Below are positions 1-5,981 of a DNA stretch of 20,556 nt, in pieces. The notes under the pieces were generated by a model that saw nothing but the letters and a program-made list of their open reading frames with translations, was not told the DNA's origin and ran no database searches. The DNA is taken from the IMG/VR virus record IMGVR_UViG_3300030116_007672, positions 1 through 20,556 of that record. One strand, given 5' to 3'. Made by a program: the position numbers and the translations under genes. Within the stretch, counting starts at the first letter, position 1. The number at the start of each line of letters is the position of its first letter. This DNA is from a virus.

Positions 1-1
1 T

Positions 2-211
2 GCTTACATAGTCAATTCTGCGACTGCTGGAACCTTGGATTTTCTCACAACGTCCCCCACAGGAACTTCGGTGATGAAACTGGGGACAGTTGCGAGTGCT
101 ACTGTAACAAGGGATGTGCATATACCAGAAGAGGGTGTCTTGTTCACTAATGGGGTGTTTGTCCAATATACAGTGGCAACTTTCACCACTCTCACGGCTT
201 TCCATGCCTGA
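2..211 (+). CDS. Small conserved phage protein, C-terminal part only (5' end outside window)
   Basis: An open frame enters from the left edge and runs 69 codons to TGA at 209-211, so only the C-terminal part is visible and no start can be assigned. The sequence is small-residue and beta-rich (Thr, Val, Ala, Gly) with the pattern 'HIPEEGVLFTNGVFVQ' around residues 40-55 of the visible part. It has no Cys, no transmembrane segment and no coiled coil. I recall proteins of this type, often under 100 residues, sitting between the major capsid gene and the connector genes in marine phages. A head-associated role is therefore possible, but that is inference from position. The stop overlaps the next start by one base (TGATG), which suggests translational coupling. 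Confidence 0.6.
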   Translation, partial: AYIVNSATAGTLDFLTTSPTGTSVMKLGTVASATVTRDVHIPEEGVLFTNGVFVQYTVATFTTLTAFHA

Positions 212-450
212 TGACACGCACAGTAAAAACAGGTCCGAAACCTAAAACTATAAAGCTGACTTACTTCCGTAAAGGCGGCAAAGTGAGCAAAAAGTCGAAG
301 GGTAGCAAGATTTGCCCTGAAGGTAAGGCGTGGGCAAAAAGAACTTTTGATACCTATCCTTCTGCTTATGCGAATTTGGCAGCATCAAAGTATTGTAAGG
401 ACCCAAATTACGCAAAAAAAGCAAAAGGCGGAAGACGTAAGGGTAGGTAA
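211..450 (+). CDS. Small basic two-cysteine protein, marine-phage conserved hypothetical
   Basis: This 79-residue protein is very rich in Lys and Arg. The first 33 residues are a basic tail (GPKPK, RKGGKVSKKSKGSK). A compact core follows at about residues 34-68 with Cys35 and Cys62 and the aromatic stretch 'AKRTFDTYPSAYANLAASKY'. It ends in another basic tail (KKAKGGRRKGR). The core is a pattern I recognise from marine phage and virus hypothetical proteins, but no function is known to me. The basic flanks suggest nucleic-acid or capsid-interior binding, and the two Cys could pair or help bind metal; both are inference. No Shine-Dalgarno is seen and the start overlaps the upstream stop (TGATG), so it is probably coupled. 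The next ATG follows its stop directly. Confidence 0.78.
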   Translation: MTRTVKTGPKPKTIKLTYFRKGGKVSKKSKGSKICPEGKAWAKRTFDTYPSAYANLAASKYCKDPNYAKKAKGGRRKGR

Positions 451-768
451 ATGGGCGAGTTGAAAAAATGGCTCAGTCAAAATTGGGTAAGAATTGGTAC
501 AGATGGTTCAATCAAAGGACCTTGTGGAACTTCGAAAAATAAAAAAAGACCGGATAGATGTCTTCCTAAATCAAAAGCGGAGTCTTTAAGCAAGTCCGAA
601 CGAGCAGCGACCGCTCGTAAAAAGAAAAAATCCAAAAAAACGGTGGTCCCCAATACAAAGGCGGCAAAAGTAAGGAACATGAAACGAGGCGGTGTGGTAG
701 CAAGAGGTTGTGGTGCTATCATGTCGAATCGTAGAAAAGTGACAACAGGTTCAGTTTCAAAAGTATGA
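451..768 (+). CDS. Small basic protein with GPCGTSK/RCLP motif, conserved hypothetical
   Basis: This 105-residue protein starts with WVRIGTDGSIKGPCGTSK (about residues 12-29) and continues to RCLPKSKAESLSKSERAATA (36-55). It then has a Lys-rich linker (KKKKSKKTVV) and ends in 'RGGVVARGCGAIMSNRRKV' (about 79-97). Cys25, Cys37 and Cys87 are the only cysteines. The first half is a recurring small domain in marine phages and some large viruses. The 'ARGCG..M.NRRK' ending also turns up at the C-terminus of other marine phage proteins as I recall. Function is unknown, and a nucleic-acid or virion-associated role is a guess based on charge. The ATG abuts the previous TAA, and AGGTAA lies immediately upstream, so coupling is likely. 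Confidence 0.75.
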   Translation: MGELKKWLSQNWVRIGTDGSIKGPCGTSKNKKRPDRCLPKSKAESLSKSERAATARKKKKSKKTVVPNTKAAKVRNMKRGGVVARGCGAIMSNRRKVTTGSVSKV

Positions 769-776
769 GGTGAAAA

Positions 777-1079
777 ATGGCAGGACGAAAACCCAAAATG
801 ATGCGTAAAGGCGGTGCTATGAAGCCTAAAGGTATGAGAAAAGGTGGTGTTATGAAGCCTAAAGGTATGAGAAAAGGCGGAGCACCAAAAATGATGCGTA
901 AAGGCGGTGCCGCTTCTCCGAAGGGGATGCGTAAAGGCGGCGTTACTTCTCCAAAAGGCATGCGTAAAGGCGGTGCTGTAAAGAAAAGTAAAAATGGCGC
1001 GAATGGCGGCTCAATGACTGTTGCCAAAGCACGAGCTTTCTTGAAAGGCAAGGGGTATAAGGTATCGCGAACCTCTTAA
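777..1079 (+). CDS. Tiny Met-Arg-Lys-Gly repeat protein
   Basis: This 100-residue protein is dominated by six copies of MRKGG, starting at residues 9, 20, 31, 40, 51 and 62. Spacing is 11 residues except for one 9-residue step, and the spacers are PKG, MKPKG or SPKG. After residue 67 it changes to a short non-repetitive tail, 'GSMTVAKARAFLKGKGYKVS', which looks like a small helix-turn unit. There are no acidic residues, so it is strongly cationic. Shine-Dalgarno AGGTGA at 768-773 lies 3 bases before the ATG. Its place beside two other basic small proteins and connector genes suggests a DNA- or capsid-interior-binding role, but I know no described function. Low-complexity frames can be artefacts; the good ribosome site, tight packing and the distinct C-terminal tail argue that it is real. 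Confidence 0.7.
   Translation: MAGRKPKMMRKGGAMKPKGMRKGGVMKPKGMRKGGAPKMMRKGGAASPKGMRKGGVTSPKGMRKGGAVKKSKNGANGGSMTVAKARAFLKGKGYKVSRTS
801..977 (+). repeat. Six in-frame MRKGG-encoding tandem repeats (33-base period)
   Basis: Six units encoding MRKGG plus a 4-6 residue spacer lie inside the 777-1079 gene. The usual period is 33 bases and one unit is 27 bases. The copies use different synonymous codons (atgagaaaaggt, atgcgtaaaggc), so the protein repeat appears to be kept while the DNA has drifted. It is not a CRISPR array: there are no unique spacers and the frame is open throughout. Confidence 0.8.
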
Positions 1080-1080
1080 A

Positions 1081-1767
1081 ATGCCGTATCTAATAAGTAA
1101 CATACCGCATTTTAATTGTTGGGTTAGAAGAGAGTTTACGTGTAATCACATGCGTCATCATGGAGATTATCTTCATGCAATGGCAATTGCTGTAAATACG
1201 ATACCTGACCGCAGCTTGAGTTTTCAGGTGGTTTTCACCGGCTGTGAGATAGATGCAGACGATGATGAACCAAATGTGCATGGTGGGGCAATGTGGGCGC
1301 GTATGCCCATACAGGCACTTGTTGCCGACATAGTTATGGATGAGTGGCCCGAACGCATGATAGATCATCTGGCGCAACCGTGGGATTGTGAATCAAGACA
1401 TCACAGTATAGTGACGATGGATCGTGTAAGTAGCAGTCCTTGGATAGCGAAAATTAATCACGAGTTTTACTCGTCCCGATACATGTTTACCGTGGATTAT
1501 ACGGAGCATGATATCGCGGATGACCCTGCCCAACATAAACAAAGTCATGTTATGTATATTACCGAACCCGGTGACTGGTACGGTAACATTGTGGCTCTGC
1601 CTAACAATCGAGTGAGGGCGACTAGCCCCGCTTTGTGGGCAACTGGAGAGGGAGCACCAGATTTTCGTCCAAGCCAAACAGCGCATTCGGCAGAGGGACA
1701 CGAAAGTTATATGGACCCATCCATTGTATTTGACAACCTTTATCACGATAATGAGAACGACGACTGA
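1081..1767 (+). CDS. Conserved marine-phage protein of unknown function (PNNRVR / GEGAPDF family)
   Basis: This 228-residue soluble protein has no signal peptide or membrane segment. It is acidic and unusually rich in His and Trp. Visible blocks are 'MPYLISNIPHFNCWVRREF' at the N-terminus, an acidic patch DADDDEPN at 58-65, 'GGAMWARMPIQALVAD' (68-83), QPWDCESRHHSI (99-110), FTVDY and IADDPAQHKQSHV (136-157), then GNIVALPNNRVR (168-179) and ATGEGAPDFRPSQ (187-199). I recognise this set of blocks from many marine podovirus structural regions, where it is always a hypothetical protein near the connector genes. The dense His/Asp/Glu content would suit metal binding, but no known active-site signature stands out. 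It starts one base after the previous stop, with only a weak AAGG far upstream. Confidence 0.75.
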   Translation: MPYLISNIPHFNCWVRREFTCNHMRHHGDYLHAMAIAVNTIPDRSLSFQVVFTGCEIDADDDEPNVHGGAMWARMPIQALVADIVMDEWPERMIDHLAQPWDCESRHHSIVTMDRVSSSPWIAKINHEFYSSRYMFTVDYTEHDIADDPAQHKQSHVMYITEPGDWYGNIVALPNNRVRATSPALWATGEGAPDFRPSQTAHSAEGHESYMDPSIVFDNLYHDNENDD

Positions 1768-1779
1768 TAGGATGTATAA

Positions 1780-2445
1780 ATGGCTACCTCTGGGACTACC
1801 ACATTTGAACTGGATGTAAACGATTATATAGAGGAGGCTTTCGAGCGTTGTGGCTTGGAGGCAAGAACAGGCTACGATCTCAAATCAGCCCGAAGATCCT
1901 TGAATATTTTGTTTGCAGACTGGGCAAACAGGGGCTTGAACCAGTGGACGATAGCGCAAAGAACTCAAGCTTTGACCGCTGGCACGGCATCTTACACGCT
2001 TGACGCAGACGTTATTGATATTTTATCTGTTGTTGTCAGACGAGATGACACGGATATTTCAGTAGAAAGATTAAGTCGCAGTGAGTTTCTCAACATACCA
2101 AACAAAACCACGCAAGCTCGGCCGAATCAATTTTTTCTTGATAGACAAGTTACCCCTGTTTTGAAACTTTGGCCTACTCCAGAAAATAGTACCGATGTTA
2201 TTGTATACGATACTTTGACTCGTATTGATGATGCCGGGGCATACACCAACACCGTTGATTTGCCGTTTCGGTTTTTCCCTTGTTTAGCAGCAGGTTTGGC
2301 GTATTACATTTCTGTAAAATTAGCTCCACAAAGAACTCAGTTGCTCAAAACAATCTACGAAGAAGAGTTTGACAGAGCCGCCAACGAGGACAGAGACAGA
2401 GCGTCCTTCAATATCACCCCAGATTACATGTATTTCAGGACCTAG
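1780..2445 (+). CDS. Head-tail adaptor (tail tubular A-like) protein 1
   Basis: At 221 residues this is close to the usual size of T7 gp11-type and P22 gp4-type connector proteins. The N-terminal part (about 10-60) is a helical block with the marine-phage pattern DVNDYIEEAFERCGLEAR followed by SARRSLNILFADWANRGLNQW. The middle is beta-rich (ASYTLDADVIDILSVVVRR, 76-94). The C-terminal half has LPFRFFPCLAAGLAYYISVKLAP, then a helix to the end, as expected for adaptors whose terminal helices pack on the portal. Known family role: adaptors dock under the portal ring and extend the channel to the tail nozzle. The call is by sequence pattern and position; stopper versus adaptor cannot be separated by eye. 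AGGATG at 1769-1774 is a reasonable ribosome site. Confidence 0.75.
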   Translation: MATSGTTTFELDVNDYIEEAFERCGLEARTGYDLKSARRSLNILFADWANRGLNQWTIAQRTQALTAGTASYTLDADVIDILSVVVRRDDTDISVERLSRSEFLNIPNKTTQARPNQFFLDRQVTPVLKLWPTPENSTDVIVYDTLTRIDDAGAYTNTVDLPFRFFPCLAAGLAYYISVKLAPQRTQLLKTIYEEEFDRAANEDRDRASFNITPDYMYFRT

Positions 2446-2446
2446 C

Positions 2447-2749
2447 ATGGCTAAATATGCGTCAGGAAAACACGCTTACGCGATATCAGACCGCTCAGGA
2501 TTTCGATATAGATATCGTGACATGCGAAAAGAATGGAATGGTTTGTTAGTAGGTAAAGATGAATACGAACCCAAACAACCACAATTAGGCCCGTTTCGGT
2601 CAGACGTGGATCCACAAGCTTTGCGTGACGCAAGACCAGATCGTAAAGAACCAATGAAGGTGTACGTCGGCATACCTAATGTAGAGGACATGAAGCCAAG
2701 ACCTTTACAGGGATATGGGATTGTTGGAGAGGTGACGGTGACAACATGA
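2447..2749 (+). CDS. Conserved small virion-type protein (MAKYASGKHAYAISDRSG family)
   Basis: This 100-residue protein begins 'MAKYASGKHAYAISDRSG', then FRYRYRDMRKEWNGLLVGKDEYEPK and VDPQALRDARPDR. I recognise this N-terminal pattern from many marine phages, always next to connector genes and sometimes annotated as a structural protein. I chose the ATG at 2447 over the longer in-frame start at 2369. The extra 26 residues overlap the adaptor gene and look like a frame shadow (MTEPPTRTETERP), and the conserved pattern begins exactly at 2447. It is rich in Arg, Lys and Pro with no membrane segment. It sits between two adaptor-like genes, so a minor connector or virion role is likely but unproven. 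Its stop overlaps the next start (ATGA). Confidence 0.75.
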   Translation: MAKYASGKHAYAISDRSGFRYRYRDMRKEWNGLLVGKDEYEPKQPQLGPFRSDVDPQALRDARPDRKEPMKVYVGIPNVEDMKPRPLQGYGIVGEVTVTT

Positions 2750-3393
2750 GTTTTACTTTCGCGCAACTCAAAACAGCTTTACAAGATTACACAGAAAACG
2801 AAGAAACGAGTTTCGTCAATAATCTGCCTGTCTTCATTAGGCAAGCAGAAGAAAGGATATTGAAAAATGTTCAGTTGACGCTATTTCGAAAAAATGTGTC
2901 TGGAACGATTGCCTCCGGTAGTCTGTACTTAAATCTACCCACGGATTTTTTAGCTCCGTTTTCTTTTGCCGTTACAAGCAACAGTGAGAAAATATTTTTA
3001 GATTTCAAAGATGTAAACTTTTTACAATCTTTCAATCCGAACCCAGCAACCACAGGGGTTCCTCGATACTATGCACTTTTTGATGTTGAAAATTTTATAT
3101 TAGCGCCGACAGCAAATGCTGATTTAGAATCGGAATTACATTACTACTACCGACCGGCGAGTTTAACAGCAGGAGCCGATTCGGGGACCACATGGTTGAG
3201 TGAGAACGCGGAGGTTGCCCTCCTTTATGGGTCATTGATCGAATGTTATACTTATATGAAAGGCGAAAACGATTTGATGCAACTGTACGATAAAAAGTTT
3301 ATAGAAGCTTTGTCAGCCTTGAAAGGTTTCGGCGAGGCGAAAGAAGTTACAGATGCTTATAGGACTGGACTTGTAGTGAGGCAGAAAACCTGA
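2746..3393 (+). CDS. Phage adaptor protein 2 (SU10-adaptor / tail tubular A-like)
   Basis: This 215-residue protein opens with a helical block, 'TFAQLKTALQDYTENEETSF' then FIRQAEERIL (about 4-39). A beta-rich centre follows with GTIASGSLYLNLPTDFLAPFSF (53-74). Further on are GVPRYYALFD, FILAPTANAD and ELHYYYRPASL, then TTWLSENAEVALLYGSLIECYTYMKGE (about 148-174). The terminal helix ends in GEAKEVTDAYRTG. This order matches the adaptor family described for podoviruses such as SU10, by memory rather than search. The likely role is a ring that joins portal to tail nozzle. Two adaptor-like genes (this and 1780-2445) suggest a two-layer neck, such as adaptor plus stopper. It starts inside the previous stop (ATGA), with GAGGTGA upstream. 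Confidence 0.77.
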   Translation: MSFTFAQLKTALQDYTENEETSFVNNLPVFIRQAEERILKNVQLTLFRKNVSGTIASGSLYLNLPTDFLAPFSFAVTSNSEKIFLDFKDVNFLQSFNPNPATTGVPRYYALFDVENFILAPTANADLESELHYYYRPASLTAGADSGTTWLSENAEVALLYGSLIECYTYMKGENDLMQLYDKKFIEALSALKGFGEAKEVTDAYRTGLVVRQKT

Positions 3394-3686
3394 TGTGGAC
3401 GGATAGTGCAAACACACCTGTGGACTTTGGTATCACGGTAGAAACAACGAAGAATCGAGGTTCGACCCCCGAAGAAATCGCAGAACGGTGTGTACGACAC
3501 ATTATCTCTGTATCTGACAACGCACCCGATGTCATCAAAGCTCAAGCCTTGGCTTACAAAGACCAAATGCTAGTTTTGATTTGTTTTTACTTGAAAGAAG
3601 CAATAAAAAGTGATCGAACTAATGTATACAATATGTTGTGTGAGGCGGGACAACCTAAATTAGCGGAGGCGCTAAGGAGAATATAA
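3393..3686 (+). CDS. Conserved small helical protein, hypothetical
   Basis: This 97-residue protein is mainly helical. After a short N-terminal strand (DFGITVETTKNRG) come TPEEIAERCVRHIISVSD, then KAQALAYKDQMLVLICFYLKEAIKSDRT and a C-terminal NMLCEAGQPKLAEALRRI. The pattern '(S/T)PEEIAERC ... FYLKEAIKSDRT ... AG.P.LAE.(L/I)R' recurs in marine phages right after the adaptor gene. There is no membrane segment long enough to be convincing. Function is unknown; a tail-completion or assembly-factor role is suggested only by position. Stop and start overlap with the adaptor gene (TGATG), with GAGG about 11 bases upstream. Its own stop overlaps the next ATG (TAATG). Confidence 0.72.
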   Translation: MWTDSANTPVDFGITVETTKNRGSTPEEIAERCVRHIISVSDNAPDVIKAQALAYKDQMLVLICFYLKEAIKSDRTNVYNMLCEAGQPKLAEALRRI

Positions 3687-4120
3687 TGGCATTTAGTGGA
3701 AACTTCATGTGTACAAGTTTCAAGCAAGAGCTTTTGACAGGCACACATAACTTTACTAACTCTACTGGAAATACTTTTAGATTAGCGTTGTACACAAACA
3801 GTGCGAGTTTTACTGCCGCAACGACCGCCTACACAACCTCTAACGAAGTTAGTGGGACCGGTTATACGGCAAAAGGGGCTGCGCTTACCAACGTGACCCC
3901 AACAACTTCAGGCACTACGGCTTTGACAGATTTTGCAGATGTTACTTTCAGTAGTAGCACGATTACCGCGAGAGGCGCTTTAATTTTCAACGACTCTGCT
4001 TCGGGTGATCCAACGGTTTTAGTTTTAGATTTTGGTTCGGATAAAGAATCCTCAAGTGGGGATTTTGTAGTTGTTTTTCCAACGGCGGATGCGAGTAACG
4101 CAATAATCAGGATCGCGTAG
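3686..4120 (+). CDS. Small beta-rich virion-type protein, marine-phage conserved
   Basis: This 144-residue protein is rich in Thr, Ser and Ala and predicted to be nearly all beta. The order is SFKQELLTGTHNF, FRLALYTNSASF, TAYTTSNEVSGTGYTAKG (about 48-65), DFADVTFSSSTITARGALIFND (about 81-102) and a final FVVVFPTADASNAIIRIA. I recognise this as a very common marine phage family ('ALYTS.A..... TSNEVSGTGYTAGG'), usually labelled hypothetical or structural. A capsid- or tail-decorating role would fit the fold, but is inference. Translation should be strong: AAGGAG at 3674-3679 lies 6 bases before the ATG, the best ribosome site in this part of the window, as expected for a multi-copy protein. Confidence 0.75.
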   Translation: MAFSGNFMCTSFKQELLTGTHNFTNSTGNTFRLALYTNSASFTAATTAYTTSNEVSGTGYTAKGAALTNVTPTTSGTTALTDFADVTFSSSTITARGALIFNDSASGDPTVLVLDFGSDKESSSGDFVVVFPTADASNAIIRIA

Positions 4121-4440
4121 TGGCCGATACAAGTGTTGCGTTTAGTGGTTGGAACTCATCCACTACGAATTGGAACTCAGGCACTTGGGGAGGAGATACA
4201 GCAGTACCGGGAGCAACCGGCGCACTAAGCTCGGCTACGGTCGTTCTTACAGATACTGCAAATCTCACCGGTTTAGGAGCGACTGCGTTATTCGATCCAC
4301 CGACAGTAATAGCAGGAACGGGCATCTCTGTGAGTTTAACCGGAGTGCAAGCAACAGGAGCTACAAACCAAGTTTTGGTTTGGGGTAGAATAATACCAGA
4401 TGCAACAGTAACTTGGACGGAGATAGTTGCTTCGCCTTAG
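4120..4440 (+). CDS. Small beta-rich protein with GTG start, hypothetical
   Basis: The gene encodes 106 residues if it begins at GTG 4120, overlapping the TAG of the previous gene. AGGA at 4109-4112 is 7 bases upstream of the GTG and supports this start. The N-terminal 25 residues carry a tryptophan pattern (GWNSSTTNWNSGTWGG). The rest is Ala/Thr/Gly-rich beta sequence ending VLVWGRIIPDATVTWTEIV. The WGRI-P-WT ending and W-rich start resemble small proteins found next to marine phage tail-fibre genes. No function is known to me. It precedes the fibre gene by 19 bases, so an accessory fibre or tail-surface role is plausible. Confidence 0.68.
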   Translation: MADTSVAFSGWNSSTTNWNSGTWGGDTAVPGATGALSSATVVLTDTANLTGLGATALFDPPTVIAGTGISVSLTGVQATGATNQVLVWGRIIPDATVTWTEIVASP

Positions 4441-4459
4441 TGAAGGAGAAACATAAATT

Positions 4460-5971
4460 ATGGCTACTTATGTAAATGATTTGAGGTTGACTGAGCTTGC
4501 CACGGGTGAGGGTTCAGGAACTTGGGGTACAACAACAAATACCAACTTGGAACTCATTGGTGAGGCGCTTAGTTTCGGCACAGAAGCTGCGTTTAGCTCT
4601 GATGCGAATGCGACAACCACGGTTGCTGACGGTTCTACTGATCCGGCCCGTTCTTTTTATTACAAAGTAACGTCTGGAGCCACTTTATCCGCAACAAGAG
4701 AACTGACAATTGCACCGAACACAGTAAGCCGGGTCATGCTGATAGAAAACGCGACCACCGGCTCACAAATCATTACTATCAAACAAGGCTCTGGCGCGAC
4801 TGTAAACATCCCTAACGGGGGTGTAAAAATGGTTTATCTCGATGGAGCAGGTTCGGGTGCCGCCGTGGTTGAATCCACGGTGAATTTGGATTTGACTGGC
4901 ACGACAACCGCAGCAACCATAACCGCGTCTGGAGTTATTACTGGAGCCACTATTGAAGCCACTGGAGACACCTCTGCTGGTGATAATGCCGCTTTAGGTT
5001 TCACGTCGGCAGAAGGTGCTATATTGACTGGGCAAGGCTCCTCGAATGACGTAACAATTAAAAACGATGCAGACTCTGCTGTACTTCAAGTGCCGACAGG
5101 CACTACAAATGTAGATGTGGTTGGAGATTTGACTGCGGCCTGTTTTATCCCAGATGGCGATACTGCCTCCGGCGATTCGGCTGCCATAGGTTTCACCGCC
5201 GCAGAAGGGATTATTGTCACCGGTCAGGGTTCTACCTCTGACGTGACACTAAAAAATGACGCTGATGGCACCGTTTTAACAATTCCAACAGGTACAACAA
5301 ACGTCGATATTGTTGGCGATGTTACGGCAGCAACGGTCAATGCAGATGGCGATACTTCTGCGGGTGACAATGCCGCAATGGGATATACGGCCGCTGAAGG
5401 TTTGATTCTGACGGGACAAGGTTCTACGAACGATGTCACGATCAAAAACGATGCAGACGGCGACGTAATGGCAATCCCTACAGGGGGCACCGATACAAAC
5501 TTTCATGGTAACGTCAACATTTTAGCCCAAGGTGATTTGCGCCTCCAAGATAGTAGCGGAGGTCAATATGTCGCTCTACAAGCACCGGGCACCGTAGCTA
5601 GTAATGTCACTCTTACCTTACCTGCGAACGATGGTGACTCTGGGCAATTCTTACAAACAGATGGTGACGGGGTTCTCTCTTTCGCGGCGGCAGGTGGAGC
5701 TTATACAGCTTGGGCAGTAAAAACTGGAAATTTTACTGCGACTGCTGGAGACCAACTTATTGTAAATGCTTCTGGCGCGACAACGATTACGTTACCGGCA
5801 TCGTCCAGTGCGGGGGATACCGTCGTCATAAAAGCAACTGGTGGCGGGACGGTGACCATAGGAAGAAATTCACAAAATATCAACAGCACAGCAGCCGATG
5901 GAACTTTACTCAGTGGAAGCTCTGTGCAACTGGTTTTTGTAGACTCAACAATCGGCTTTCTCGAACTCTAG
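4460..5971 (+). CDS. Tail fibre protein with three 64-residue repeats
   Basis: This 503-residue protein starts with NDLRLTELATGEGSGTWGTTTNTNLELIGEAL, an N-terminus I recognise from marine phage tail fibres, probably the part that attaches to the tail. Residues 60-145 are a beta-rich domain. Residues 169-360 are three tandem 64-residue repeats (GDTSAGDNAA...AEG..LTGQGS..DVT.KNDAD..V..PTG), the third diverging at its end. A C-terminal module follows: LRLQDSSGGQYVALQAP, VTLTLPANDGDSGQFLQTDGDG, then TLPASSSAGDTVVIKATGGGTVTIG. Such modules fold as beta-structured trimers in known fibres. There is no enzymatic depolymerase motif. AAGGAG at 4443-4448 lies 11 bases before the ATG. It is followed by the glycine-rich protein, chaperone and oxygenase, apparently one cassette. 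Confidence 0.83.
   Translation: MATYVNDLRLTELATGEGSGTWGTTTNTNLELIGEALSFGTEAAFSSDANATTTVADGSTDPARSFYYKVTSGATLSATRELTIAPNTVSRVMLIENATTGSQIITIKQGSGATVNIPNGGVKMVYLDGAGSGAAVVESTVNLDLTGTTTAATITASGVITGATIEATGDTSAGDNAALGFTSAEGAILTGQGSSNDVTIKNDADSAVLQVPTGTTNVDVVGDLTAACFIPDGDTASGDSAAIGFTAAEGIIVTGQGSTSDVTLKNDADGTVLTIPTGTTNVDIVGDVTAATVNADGDTSAGDNAAMGYTAAEGLILTGQGSTNDVTIKNDADGDVMAIPTGGTDTNFHGNVNILAQGDLRLQDSSGGQYVALQAPGTVASNVTLTLPANDGDSGQFLQTDGDGVLSFAAAGGAYTAWAVKTGNFTATAGDQLIVNASGATTITLPASSSAGDTVVIKATGGGTVTIGRNSQNINSTAADGTLLSGSSVQLVFVDSTIGFLEL
4964..5539 (+). repeat. Three tandem 192-base (64-codon) repeats in the tail fibre gene
   Basis: The units start at 4964, 5156 and 5348, each opening with codons for GDT(S/A)(A/S)GD(N/S)AA. 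All three keep the in-frame 192-base period. The third matches well for about 46 codons and then changes to a different sequence (GGTDTNFHGNVNILAQ). Such in-frame repeats set fibre length and can expand or contract by recombination. Confidence 0.85.
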
Positions 5972-5981
5972 GAGAATATAG

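Noticed and set aside
801-977. CRISPR-like short repeats
   Set aside because: Units are in-frame, protein-coding, without unique spacers, and diverge synonymously.
719-1051. Minus-strand frame of 110 residues with repeated PPLRIPFG
   Set aside because: It is the antisense shadow of the MRKGG repeat gene; its repeats mirror the + strand repeats and no minus-strand ribosome site or neighbouring minus gene supports it.
2369-2446. Longer start for the 100-residue protein at 2447
   Set aside because: The extra 26 residues lie wholly in the adaptor gene in another frame and have shadow-like composition; the conserved N-terminal pattern begins at 2447.
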